Positions 12,455 to 22,070 of a DNA stretch of 64,000 nucleotides are shown here, piece after piece. Under the pieces are notes generated by a model. That model was given only the letters and a program-made list of their open reading frames with translations, ran no database searches and was not told the DNA's origin. The position numbers were made by a program, and so were the translations under genes. This stretch comes from Phyto melanocephala (lineage: Eukaryota > Arthropoda > Insecta > Diptera > Rhinophoridae), in the NCBI GenBank assembly GCA_941918925.1, contig OW799237.1, positions 8,351,201 through 8,415,200 on the forward strand, written 5' to 3'. Numbering within the stretch: position 1 is the first letter of the stretch; every line of letters begins with the position of its first letter.

Positions 12455-12700
12455 TTTCAAATCAACAACAAAATAGGCATTAAAGCTGTTAATGGTGATT
12501 GGACCCTAGATGAGTGTTTATTTTTCCGTAAACTAACGGTGGGCAAAACATTTGTATCGGTTATTAAAAATATAAAATATGACAAGGATTGTTCACCACC
12601 CACTCAAATGCTCGAACTGGAATTAATTGATGTTACCACAGATGATGATATTTTAATACACGAACTTTTACTCGATGAAAAACGTGCTATTAGCGAATGA
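5718..12700 (+). CDS. tapas: Tapas-like LOTUS/Tudor protein (TDRD7 family), nine exons
   Basis: The coding exons are 5718-5942, 6999-7943, 8745-10049, 10144-10515, 10581-10699, 10760-11057, 11123-11271, 12237-12385 and 12477-12700; joined they are 3786 bp (1261 residues and TGA). Every junction keeps frame. The start ATG lies 4 bp after an acceptor (TTACTTCCAG), so a noncoding first exon is expected upstream. Domains, by eye: N-terminal LOTUS/OST-HTH spanning exons 1-2 (about residues 8-95, IGSIVRALV ... NTAHISSMV); a Gln/Ser/Asn-rich linker in exon 2; a dsRBD-like segment (about 421-495); a second LOTUS-like segment (about 503-570); then three Tudor units around FFIDFGDADWLAVDQ, YYVDNGRTKFTNISK and SFCDFGDIVTLDSSQ. 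Tudor domains of this family bind dimethyl-arginine on Piwi partners, and LOTUS domains bind Vasa-type helicases or RNA. TDRD7/Tapas works in germ granules and transposon control (family knowledge). Donor 7 reads AG|GCAAGT, a GC-AG intron. Assignment to Tapas rather than another TDRD5/7 relative is from domain order. Confidence 0.92.
5943..6998 (+). other. Intron 1 of the tapas-like gene
   Basis: GT (GTAAGT) to AG (AAATCTAG), phase 0, splitting the N-terminal LOTUS domain between GSGD and VVITAKYSKN. It carries the hammerhead-like structure at 6167-6234. The rest is AT-rich. Confidence 0.85.
6167..6234 (+). ncRNA. Hammerhead ribozyme-like fold, minimal type I
   Basis: The strands are in hammerhead order. 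Outer helix I CCGATA (6167-6172) pairs with TATCGG (6229-6234). Inner helix I GAGTG (6175-6179) pairs with CACTC (6218-6222). The core CTGATGA is at 6180-6186. Helix II GAAATC (6188-6193)/GATTTC (6200-6205) has loop GTAGCT. GAAA is at 6206-6209. A tiny palindromic helix III, ATGCAT (6210-6215), is followed by TC, with predicted cleavage after C6217. All helices are perfect. Internal loops AA and GGCTAA in helix I sit where tertiary contacts with loop II usually form. Minimal type I hammerheads with short palindromic helix III are known from Penelope-like elements and retrozymes, where they can act as dimers (established knowledge). One extra U (6187) between the core and helix II is irregular and could weaken activity. 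It lies sense in tapas intron 1. Confidence 0.65.
7944..8744 (+). other. Intron 2 of the tapas-like gene
   Basis: Donor CAG|GTTAGT, acceptor TTTTCAG, phase 0. AT-rich with no recognisable insert. Confidence 0.85.
11272..12236 (+). other. Intron 7 of the tapas-like gene, GC-AG type, with palindrome repeats
   Basis: The upstream exon ends CATAG and the intron begins GCAAGT. The downstream exon starts A-GTT-ACG after TTTTAG. Joining here gives FFHRVTVVKK, the expected start of a Tudor barrel, in frame. No GT donor nearby restores both frame and sequence. The intron holds two perfect or near-perfect copies of ATTCAGCTAGCTGAAT plus one more at 12065-12080 and several half sites. Confidence 0.8.
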
Positions 12701-13878
12701 ATTAAATATCGAGTTTAAATTCCGGTAACCATTAACACAAATTGATAATATAAACTTCATTATCATCATCTTTTTTTTTTTGTTTTTTTTTAGTTGTTAA
12801 TAAGTGTTGATAACATAAGATTGATTGATTATTGTTTTTGATTTGAAAGAAGAAAAACGAAGAATTATAATTTTCCTTGTATTATTTACTTTTCGCATTA
12901 ACATTCCGAAAATCTTGTTTAATTTAAATAAGAAAAAAACAAACGTTTTTTTTTCTTAAACTCTACAATAATAATCGAGCGACTATATACGATTTCTAAT
13001 TTTGTTTTTATTAGTTTTGTTATAAACTTTTTAAAAGTAAACTACATACATACATAGATATATTATTTGTTAGCCTCCTTATTAATTATATTTTTTTATT
13101 ACTTTATTAAAACGAACCAAAAAAAAACGAGAAAACTTGTTAATTACTGACACAATTATAATATTCATTCATTTAATATTCGTTTCATTTATGCGTGTAT
13201 TTATTTGAATGCAATTTTTTTCAAAATGAGAATTACAGACATGAATAGAATATAAATTACACAAAAACTATACATATACATACATATAATATTAAAACTA
13301 ACAAATACATATATGCTGAAATTAAAAAAGAATATGATGTATTTAAAAAAGATATTTAAAATGTGTTTTATTCAAAGAGATAGATAGCTAAATATCAAGT
13401 TATTTAAAAAAATGTAATCTCAATATCCTATTCATCTAGCTGAATATCAAAAATCATATATTATATTCAAAATAATTACTTCAAATAACTTAATACTTTG
13501 TGAATTAAATATTCAGCTATGGGCATATAAAAATTGTTATAAAAAGGTATTTTAATTAACTTAATTTTTGCTTGGCACTTCTTTGCAAGATAATGCGTAA
13601 ACATAAACTTATACAAAACTCATTAAGTGCTATTCAGCTAGCTGAATATTGAAGACATGGTTCATTTTATAAAATAAATACTTTAAATAAGAAAATGTTT
13701 TTATAAACTTCTATTCAGCTAGCTGAATATATGAAGTATGAAACTTTAATAATTAAAACGTTTTAAAAAATTGTTTAAAAAGTATTTTAATTAGCTAAAC
13801 ATTTGCTTGGCACTCTTTTGGAAGATAATGCGTAAACATAAAATAATACAATAAAATTTTTTTGCTTTTATCGACCTT
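12701..13878. other. 3' flank of the tapas-like gene
   Basis: AT-rich sequence that must contain the 3' UTR. A single polyadenylation site cannot be chosen. From about 13560 it carries repeated segments: TTTGCTTGGCAC-TCTTTG with GATAATGCGTAAACATAAA occurs twice, near 13567 and 13803. Confidence 0.5.
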
Positions 13879-14054
13879 TTATTTTAAACTTTATTTTGTA
13901 TTAGTTGAGCTTGAGGTCAAACAAATAAGTTAAAAAATATGATGATGCCAACCGATGGTAGGCGAAATATTGAAAAATAAATCAATAACCAAATATTTTT
14001 TAACTTATTTGTTTGACCTCAAACTCAACTAATACAAAATAAAGTATAAAATAA
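13879..14054. repeat. Long hairpin with about 62-bp arms and a hammerhead-core-like loop
   Basis: The left arm (13879-13940) and right arm (13993-14054) are reverse complements with about two mismatches; the loop is 52 bp. The loop starts GATGATGCC ... GGCGAAATATTG: GATGA, one base, a GCC/GGC stem (extendable with ACC/GGT), then GAAA. That is the same order as the core at 6180-6209 without the leading CT. It is probably a fold-back mobile element. It interrupts the diverged duplication of the palindrome-bearing segment. Confidence 0.8.
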
Positions 14055-14346
14055 TATAGATATTATTTAAATGCTATTCAGCTAGCTGAATAGTAAAGAC
14101 TATAAAAAAATACATACGTTTAATAAGAAAATGTTTTTTAAACTTCTATTCAGCTAGCTGAATTAATGAAACATGGTACTTTAAATAAAAAAACGTTTTA
14201 AAGCTAAAATAAAAATATTAAAATTTTAAGTAACAAAGTGCTTAACAAAACCCCAAACTAATGATTCAAATGCTCGAGTAAAATTTTGATTGTATTCAAA
14301 TGCTAAATCATAATATTTTACTATTTTCTACTTAATTTTACTTGTT

Positions 14347-14936
14347 TATACAGGGTGGTGCAACCAAAACGCACAATGCTCTTATATTTTTTATTATGAT
14401 AGAAGTATCTATGAAAAATATGTGTGAAACAAAATATCGACCAAATGCTCGCCATGGCTTCGGTGTCAAATCACATGATCGTAGCGGCCAATTAACATTG
14501 TCAAGACGTGAGATAACAAAAAACGGTAATTCTGCAGGTTAACGAATCTATTTATGAGGTGGAAGTTTTCTTCGTCTCTGAAGATAATGTTTCTTTTAAA
14601 GTCACTATTCACTTCTGCCTGTTCAATTAAACATGCGGCGTATAGGCGACGCTTGAAATGGTCAGTAGGCTTCAGCTTTTAACCTAGTAAGCGTGTTAAT
14701 TTTTATTGAACCTAGTACGCAAAAAAATTCAAAATTCGCCTTAAGCAACAACAGCAATCCATTTTCCAAAGCTGCTTACACAATTCATACAGACCCGGTT
14801 GTCTGAAATTTGCGCTCAATTTTATTTTATGCTGACCAAAAAAATCACAAAGTGACAGAAATACACGATAAGAATGCGCACTTTCGTAAAAAACGTTAAC
14901 AACCTTAACGCGCTGCTCAATTGTGTACCTCTCCAT
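14347..14936 (-). pseudogene. Visitor/mariner-type transposase remnant
   Basis: Read on the minus strand from ATG at 14936, the peptide begins MERYTIEQRVKVVNVFYES. This resembles the N-terminal helix-turn-helix (DUF4817-like) of Visitor-type Tc1/mariner transposases. Further along, in shifting frames, are PTDHFKRRLYAACLIEQAEV, then FRDEENFHLINRFVN-QNYRF (around the first catalytic Asp, SDEAHFHL in relatives) and NWPLRSCDLTP (around a later catalytic Asp). Stops, frameshifts and missing central sequence show it is dead. A terminal TACAGGGTGGTGCAACC lies at 14351. No matching right end was seen. Confidence 0.75.
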
Positions 14937-15148
14937 GATTGAATTTGTCAAACACTGAAACAAAGAAAATTAAGTTGGCAAACAACTTGTCGTTAAGGTG
15001 TAACTCACAATTAACATCCTGTTATTTTGTAATTGAAAATAATTTATTTAAGCACATTACGAGCTGTTTTTATACCCTTCACAGTATATAGGCTTGTCAT
15101 TCCGTGTGAAATTTCTATAATTTTCATTTCCGACCCCATAAAGTATAT

Positions 15149-17104
15149 CACCCCAATTCTAAATAACAATTCCCTGGGAATTATTTCCCTATTCCCTGTT
15201 CCCCTATTCTAAATAACTTCTCCCGGGGAAATTTGTTCCCTTTCCCTTTTCCCTTATTCTAAATGAACTTCGAAATTGGGAAATTGTTCCCTGGGAAAAA
15301 AGTAGGTATTATGAAAGGTAATTAAAGGGAGAATGTAATAACAATTTTTGGGAAAAAATCCGCCAACAAATTTAAAGGGAGTTGTGACAAAAATGTAAGT
15401 ATTTAATATTTTTTTATACAAATTGTGATAAATAATGTATTTATTGTTACTTTTAGGACAAAAACAACAAACAGGAAGCAGAATAATGAATTGTTTTTTA
15501 GTTTTAAAATAATTTTAATTTTTATTTATCTTTTTTTTAATTTTTGAAGTTTTTAAATTTTTTAATAAAATGTTATATTTATTTAAAAAATGTATATACA
15601 TAAATAAGAAGTGGCTTAATTACAGAAATTTATTACAGATTATTCGCAATATTTTTTCTAATATTTTTCTATTATATTTTCTAATATTTTGGGCAATGGA
15701 TTAATATTGTGGTGAGTCTAAGGATACCACATTATTATCCTAAACGCTCTAACAATCTAAATTTTCTACATCGTGTACTGTAGTATTGTTATGTTATGCA
15801 AGGAACAGCAAAAATTTGTTATTTTAGCAGCTTTTTTTGGAGCGTAGTGAAGCTTTCTAGCACCAAGAATGCACCTCCATCAATTTTTAAAACACCATTA
15901 GTGCGTTCAACCACATTTCGACACTTAGAGTGAATTTCATTAAATTTAATTTCAACAGACGTCTTATAGATGTCCACAGAATATCTATAAGACGTTAAAA
16001 GTCACAGTTCAAGTGAATATCCTGCGTCTGCTAAAAAAAATGCAGTTTTAATTTATGAATTGTCTGTTATCATTCAAAACTTTACCAAGAAGCCAATAAT
16101 TGCTGCCACCTCTAAGTTATTCTTGCTCAAGGTGAGTACGCCATTCGCCAGAATTCCAAATAAAGGAATCGTGACACGCTCCAGGATGTAAGGCATCAAC
16201 GTACTGAATCCTCAGCTCATGATCACAGACCTGAAATTTTTTGATTAAAAATTAATTATTGATAATTTAAAACAAAAGAAATACTTTACCAGCATTACAT
16301 TCAAATTATAGTATTTCTTCGTATTGTAGTAAAGATGCTTGTTCTTAGGAGGAGAAATAATGCGGTCATGCGATCCGTCAACACATCCTATAATGCTTAG
16401 AATACCATACTTTACATAAAAAGCTAACGCAATTTGCCGTTTTTGCACTTCAGTTCTACAAAAACTTATCTATATTGGGCGTAAATGCTCCTCAAATATA
16501 TTAATAACTTCTGCCAGAACTTTGCTAAGACTACACTGATCCACAGACACGCCGCAATCTTTACCTATACCCGTTTGGTACCAACCTTCAGCAAAGAAGC
16601 GTAAAATCTCACTTAATTTCACGATTGGAGAAATTGCAAACGACTTACCTTTGGGCTGAACACGTCCAACAGATATTTGAACGCCGATTTATTTACTCCA
16701 AAAGTAAAATTTACTTACAAAATGTGCGGCAACTCAAGTGGGTTGCTGGCGTCACGTAGCATTCTCCTTTCTACCCTTTGCTTATTCTTGTCAGATTGAT
16801 ATGCTTCTGAGTTTTTTGCTTCAGCTATTATTATCAACGCTACACTAAACATTTTTATTCACTTTTAACTATTTCTTTTTTATTATTTACGAGTATTCAC
16901 TTTTTTCGCTTAATATTTCTAAAAATTATTAGCAAATATTTTGTCAAAACAAAACAGCAAAAGCAAACAGCTGACTTCGAAAATGTAAAATTCTCTCTCC
17001 CTTGTTATTCCCTTCCCCGACTGTTTAGAATAGGGGAATTTTATTCGCGGGAAAAATGAATTCCCGGGGAATTCAATTCCCTGGGAATATTTAGAATTGG
17101 GGTG
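15149..17104 (-). mobile_element. PIF/Harbinger DNA transposon, 1956 bp, with 3-bp target duplication
   Basis: The termini are inverted: CACCCCAATTCTAAATA at the left and TATTTAGAATTGGGGTG at the right, followed inward by AATTCCCTGGGAA-type palindromes on both sides. It interrupts an INE-1-like copy. Comparison with intact copies shows TAT duplicated on the two sides (15146-15148, 17105-17107), the 3-bp duplication expected of PIF/Harbinger. It contains a degenerate minus-strand transposase. Confidence 0.88.
15835..16852 (-). pseudogene. Harbinger (HARBI1-like) transposase, degenerate
   Basis: On the minus strand it starts MFSVALIIIAEAKNSEAYQ near 16852 and continues in changing frames. Segments read LRFFAEGWYQTGIGKDCGVS, IIGCVDGSHDRIISPPKNK (first catalytic Asp in VDG), then CDHELRIQYVDALHPGACHD with SFIWN (second Asp), and near the end CRNVVERTNGVLK (Glu of the DDE triad in VER). 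A possible 60-bp GT-AG intron separates NVMLV from CDHEL. In-frame stops (for example after THLEQE) and frame changes make it nonfunctional as read. Confidence 0.8.
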
Positions 17105-17934
17105 TATATTTTCTGAAAGCTTATGAATAGGGGAGTCAAATAAGCACTGTCCGTGTGTATGTTGAACTTTTTGAAGCCCTAAATATCAGAAATATTGGGG
17201 AGCAGATCGGTATTGAAAATCTGAAAAATCTCTATAAACAACAGAGATATGATGAAAAAACCTAGACCACCTTGTTTGTCTTTTCACGACAATACAAACT
17301 GCATTAACGTAGGTTCGAATCCCAGTTTACACAAAAAAAGTTTTTATTTATTTTTATTTTTACTTTTTCTATATTATAGTTTTACTTTTTTTATAATTTT
17401 TTTGTTTATTTTTTTTAAACTTAATTTATAATATTACAATGGGATGTTTTTAAGCGAATAAAGTCATTATAAAGATAATGAAACATAAATACCTATGGTA
17501 TGTATGTATGTACGTATTTCATATTTATGAGATGAATGGCGATACAAACAATTGTTATTGCATGACTACACGCTGTGAAGGGTATTTGAAATTCGGCGCG
17601 GCCGAATATAGCACTCTTACTTGTTTACCCAAATAATGTCAGATTATGCAACTCCTATCGAACTTCATGAAACCTTTGTCTAAAATATGAATCTTTGGCA
17701 ACATATACAGAAAATCTTGGTTCAAAAGGTAGGGAAACAAAAAAAATTTTTAAAAAATTTGAAGTAAAAGTTGAACAAAATCTAGTGGTTGCTACTACAC
17801 ACTTTTTATATACATACATACTTACCGATAGTCACAAGTAGAAAGGCCCTAACTCGTATTTTAAAGAAAATTAGTTTTTAGTGATTCCAATACATTTCAC
17901 ACAAAAAATTCTTGCAATAGCAATAGTGACGAAC

Positions 17935-18012
17935 GATATGTACAATACATGATGGCATGAACTGCGTGAAGGGTATAAAGGATTCGATACTGCCGAATAT
18001 AGTGCTCTAACT
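17935..18012 (-). mobile_element. Terminal fragment of an INE-1-like element
   Basis: GTGAAGGGTATAAAGGATTC, then CTGCCGAATATAGTGCTCTAAC, matches the terminal hairpin region of the family in reverse orientation. Upstream sequence matches only weakly, so the start is uncertain. Confidence 0.55.
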
Positions 18013-18077
18013 TTATTTTCATATTTCTTAAGTCTTGAAAATTACAAAAATAATTTACAAAATTCATTCATAACACC

Positions 18078-18849
18078 CAAGGCGAATTCATTATCAGGTG
18101 ATAACATCCCTGCAACAAACACAAAAAGGCCAAGATAATGTCAAAACACAAAAAAACAAATTTTTTGTTTACTTTTAATCAAGGCATATTTATTCATCAG
18201 GTACTCTTGATTCGTCAGCTGATTATTTATTTCAACACTTATTTTAAATTTCAGCTGCCAAAATGCATAAATAAAAAAATATTTTCTCTCTTTTTCTAAT
18301 TTATTTCAAATGTCAAACTTCATATATAAAAAATATAAACAACAAAAAAATTCTCTCCGAACTGCAATTACCTGATGAATAAATATGCCTTGACTTTTAA
18401 TTAAAATTTTATTTTTATAAATTTACGCGAAGAGTTTTAAAATAAATAAATATTTTTTATTTATTACATAAATTTGTGTTAGTTTATATCACATATTTGG
18501 GTTTTTTTTAAACATTTTTCACAATTTTCACAACTTTAAATCACTAGGACTAACACAACAGAAATTTTGCATTTTCTGAATTAAAAACATTAAAACAGCT
18601 GTTTATTCAAATTATAAAATGTAAAATCAAATTAAAAATGTAAGTAAATTTCCCAATAAATTATTGCACAAATATTATTATTTTTACAAATTTTTTCCAC
18701 AAATTTTATCACTATTATAAAAATTTTCAATCAACGCACAAAAAAATTAACTTAAATGTAAACAAACTTTGACATTGTGCCGTAAAAATAAAACGAGCAA
18801 AAAACAATCAGCTGGCTTCTTAACATCACCTTATAATGAATTCGCCTTG
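18078..18849. mobile_element. CAAGGCGAATTC-family inverted-repeat transposon, 772 bp
   Basis: The left end is CAAGGCGAATTCATTATCAG and the right end is the reverse complement ATAATGAATTCGCCTTG, with the TIR extending about 28 bp. Flanks ATAACACC (18070-18077) and ATAGCACC (18850-18857) are an 8-bp duplication with one difference. No coding capacity. A smaller related element (18180-18392) is nested inside. The 8-bp duplication suggests hAT-like. Confidence 0.8.
18180..18392. mobile_element. CAAGGCATATTT-family MITE, 213 bp, nested
   Basis: Perfect terminal inverted repeats of 24 bp begin CAAGGCATATTTATTCATCA and end in the reverse complement ...ATATGCCTTG. ACTTTTAAT occurs directly on both sides (18171-18179, 18393-18401). 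The true duplication is probably 8 bp with one chance base. The interior contains GTCAGCTGATTATTT and TTCTCTC. A truncated relative lies near 48230-48418. Confidence 0.85.
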
Positions 18850-18857
18850 ATAGCACC

Positions 18858-20537
18858 GAAAAGGAATAAAATAGCGAAAAAGGGTTAATTAAATTTACCC
18901 TGATGTTTATGAAAAAAAATCACTTGTTCTTTTCAAATTAAACGCTTTTTGAATTTTTAAATATATTTCAAATATAGATATATATATTTTATTTTCATTT
19001 CATTTCATTTGTTTCTTTATATAATAGATTTTATATGTCTGTATATAATAATAATAATAATAATTTGTTGTTGCTTATTTTTAATTTAATTTATACTCTT
19101 GTTTGTTTTTATACACAACTTGATTTTTTCCATTTTGTCTTTGTTTTAATTATTATATTTGTTTTAAGGTTCTATAATGCAATAAGTTGTTGTTTGTTTT
19201 TTTTACGAAATGTTTTAAAGTTTAAAATGTTTTATGGCGTTTTCATTTGTATTTATTATGTTTTATCAATTTCTTGAAAAGTAATAATTAAAGAATTAAA
19301 TTCTAAGAGTAATTTATTTAATTAATAATGTTAAGGTCTGTTGAAATTTTATTTATTTTTTTTGAATTTTTTTTTATTTTTTTTTAAATTTTAAATATAA
19401 AAACATTTTTTTGTAATTTGTTTTCTTTTATTTTTTTTATTTTATTAATATATTTTTAAATATAAATATTTGTTTTTCTTTTCTTTGTGCATTTGTTTTA
19501 AATACATTTGTTAAGTTTTCTTTTTATGTTCTAATACTTATAAACCATGTTTTGTTTTGTTGTTTTAAACGTGCACCATTTCAATTTCAATTTATTTTTT
19601 TAAATACTTATTTAACATTTACTTTACAACATTTTTGTTTTACTTTTCTTTCTAAGTCTAATATTTAAACTTTAAACTCTAACAATCTCTTTAATTCTCT
19701 CTCGCAAAAAAACATTCTAATTTATTTATGTAATTCCTTAAAAATCTCTTGTTAAATTTACTTATTATTTGTAATTTAAATTAATTTATATTATATTTTC
19801 ATTTATATTCTTATTCCCTATATTCTTGTATGACACGGTGTTTTCTAGAAATCAAGCAGCAATTAATATAAAATTTCAAATTATTTTTTAAATTTATTTT
19901 TGTATAAATTTTTAAACAATTTTTTTCGTCATAAAATTAACAATTTCTTTTCCTTAATTTTTTTAAACAATTAATATAAAAGATATTTCCAGTCCCTTCA
20001 TTTTATTAGATTTAAATCTACTTTAAATTTGTTTTTAATCTTAATTAATTGCTGCGATTTACAATATCTGTCCGTCTGTCTTTCTGCGTTTAAAAAATTT
20101 CTTTTTTGTCTCGAAGGTTTATTTTTATAAACTAAAAAAGTCCATAACTTTTCATCTAGAAAACACTGTGTGATTTATTTCATTGACAAATTTACATACT
20201 CTTTACACTTATTTAAACATTTTACATATTTTTTTCTTTATTATTTGTTTAAAATTTAAACTTTAAATATTTATGAACATCTTAAGCCAGTTTTTCAATT
20301 GAAGATTTTAGATTAAATTAAAATACATTTTTTAGTTGCCGTTAATTATGTTTTGCTTACTATAGTATAAATAGTATAAAGGATCAAAATTAACGGTCAA
20401 ATTTTACTTAAGAATTAATTTGTTCGACCTCTTTATTAGTTAAATTAGTTGGCCTTCTTGTTTGATTTCAATTTTTTTTAATGTTTTCTTAACACTTCAA
20501 TATTTAAAACATGTTTTTCTATGTTAAATACAATTAA
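18858..20537. other. T-rich sequence, no gene seen
   Basis: Extremely T-rich on the plus strand (TTTTATTTTT-like runs) with an AATAATAATAAT microsatellite near 19045. No gene or mobile-element ends found. Confidence 0.5.
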
Positions 20538-21078
20538 GAAAGCTAATTTCGGCCGTGCCAAATCTGATAATAACCTTCTCCATAATGTACATATGTATGT
20601 ATGTAGGTATAGTGACCATATCGTAGCTTAGCCCACATTTCAGACTTAAAGTTATACGCCATTTTGTTTTAATATTACCGACGCCAACTTTGATTTTGAA
20701 TTTTTGTATAATTAACTGTATTCTACCAGTCAAGCCCTTTTATTTGATACCCATATTGATGAGGTTCCGGACAAAAATTAGCCTCCATTTTGTTAAAGGC
20801 TTCATCTTGGATTTTTACTTTATTATAGTTTATTGTATTCTACTGGACAAGCTTTTTCATTTGATACCAATATTGTGGGGGTTGAAGGGTGCAAAGTGGT
20901 AACTACAAAACTGACATCCGCCATTTTATTTCTGATGCCAATCAAATACATATGTAAATATTAAAGATGACGTCAGAAATAATAAAATAAATTAGAGAAT
21001 CTGAAATCTTGACTACGTTAAGCCTATAGCTATGCACATGATGGTTGAAGCAGCCGAATATCGAACTCTTGTGTTTTT
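20538..21078. mobile_element. Degenerate INE-1-like copy with both ends carrying the hairpin motif
   Basis: It begins AAAGCTAATTTCGGCCGTGCC and ends with GCAGCCGAATATCGAACTCTTG in inverted orientation. The interior shows direct repetition of AGTCAAGCCCTTTTATTTGATACC-like segments (near 20728 and 20848), also found in the copy at 29232-30360. Confidence 0.6.
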
Positions 21079-21298
21079 GTAACTGATAAAAATTTGTTTT
21101 TAAAATTTTTGCACAAGTTTTTAACAACTTTCTCATAAAGCAAAAATCGTGTTCACAATTAAATTAAACCAAAACTACATATATTTCAGTAGAAACTATG
21201 AAATACAAAGGGGGTTGTGTGAATTGCACAATTGCTTGTGGCGGTTCATACTCATCAATTTTTTTTTTGCCGCAAATCCTGAGTTTAATAAGAGAAAC

Positions 21299-22070
21299 AA
21301 GTAAGAGCGCTATATTCGGCCATGCCGAATCTTATATACCCTTCACAACGTGTAGTCATGCAATAACAGTAGTTTGTATCACCATTCATCTCATATAAAA
21401 TACGTACATACATACATATAAAAAACATACATATATAAAAACAACCCATTTTAAAATTATAACTTTACGTATGTTAAAAGAAAAAAAAAATTTAAAAAAA
21501 AAATTAAAAGAAAAAAAAATTTAAAAAAAAAAATTTAAAAAAAAAAAATTTTTTTTTAAAAATAATTAAAATATATATAATAAATATAAAACAAAAAAAC
21601 ATATAAAAAAAAATTTAAAAAAAAAATAATAAAAATATAAATAATATATTAAAAAAAAATTAAAAAAAAATATAAAAAAAATAAAAAAAATTTTTTTTTG
21701 GCTCAGCTGGGATTCGATGCCACGTTTTCTCTAACCAGTATACACGTTTGTATGTATGTATGTTGTTGTTGTAATGTTGTTTTTGTAAAAAAAAAAAATC
21801 GAGGTGGTCGTGGGTTTTTGCTCATATCTCAGTTGTTTATGTACCGATGTTTCTGATTTTCAATACCTCACCCGGGTCCAAGCGATTTCGGGGGGCTTCA
21901 AAAAGTTGATTTCAACATGCACACGGACAGACTGACAGAGCTTAATCGACTCCCCTATTCATAAGCTTTCAGAAAATATATACTTTATGGGGTCGGAAAT
22001 GAAAATTGTAGAAATTTCACACGGAATGACAAACCTATATATACCCTTTTTCACTGAGTGAAGGGTATAA
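21299..22070 (+). mobile_element. INE-1/DINE-1-like element, near-complete copy
   Basis: It starts AAGTAAGAGCGCTATATTCG with the hairpin TTCGGCCATGCCGAA, then TATATACCCTTCACAACGTG, a long A/T-only tract (about 21476-21695), GGCTCAGCTGGGATTCGATG, GGACAGACTGACAGAG, TACTTTATGGGGTCGGAAAT, and ends TACCCTTTTTCACTGAGTGAAGGGTATA, a terminal hairpin. It is noncoding. The copy at 53650-54426 is closely similar throughout. Confidence 0.75.

Larger units (their letters stand above)
11836..14163. repeat. Cluster of the palindrome ATTCAGCTAGCTGAAT
   Basis: Perfect 16-bp copies lie at 11836-11851, 12065-12080, 13632-13647, 13713-13728, 14076-14091 and 14148-14163. A copy with one mismatch lies at 12001-12016. 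Half or altered sites (TAGCTGAAT, ATTCAGCTA, ATTCATCTAGCTGAAT) occur near 11550, 11662, 11733, 11785, 11940, 13432 and 13508. I noticed none outside roughly 11.5-14.2 kb. The pair 13632/13713 and the pair 14076/14148 lie in two diverged copies of one segment, with GAAAATGTTTTT-AAACTTCT between the members of each pair. Confidence 0.8.
15070..17630 (-). mobile_element. INE-1/DINE-1-like element, split by a Harbinger insertion
   Basis: 15070-15148 and 17105-17630 are the two parts of one element in reverse orientation. The left part runs TACCCTTCACAGTATATAGG to CCCCATAAAGTATAT. The right part resumes TATATTTTCTGAAAGC and ends at the hairpin TTCGGCGCGGCCGAATATAG before CTTACTTGTTT. Intact relatives at 21299-22070 and 53650-54426 show the two parts are contiguous elsewhere. 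Similarity to Drosophila INE-1/DINE-1 (terminal TTCGGC..GCCGAA, GACGGACAGAC, TACTTTATGGGGTCGGAAA, GGGTATA) is from memory. Confidence 0.75.

Noticed and set aside
17300..17335. GGTTCGAATCCCAG, a tRNA T-arm-like sequence
   Set aside because: It lies inside an INE-1-like element at the place where other copies read GGGATTCGATGCC on the opposite strand. No acceptor stem, D arm or anticodon arm can be built around it.
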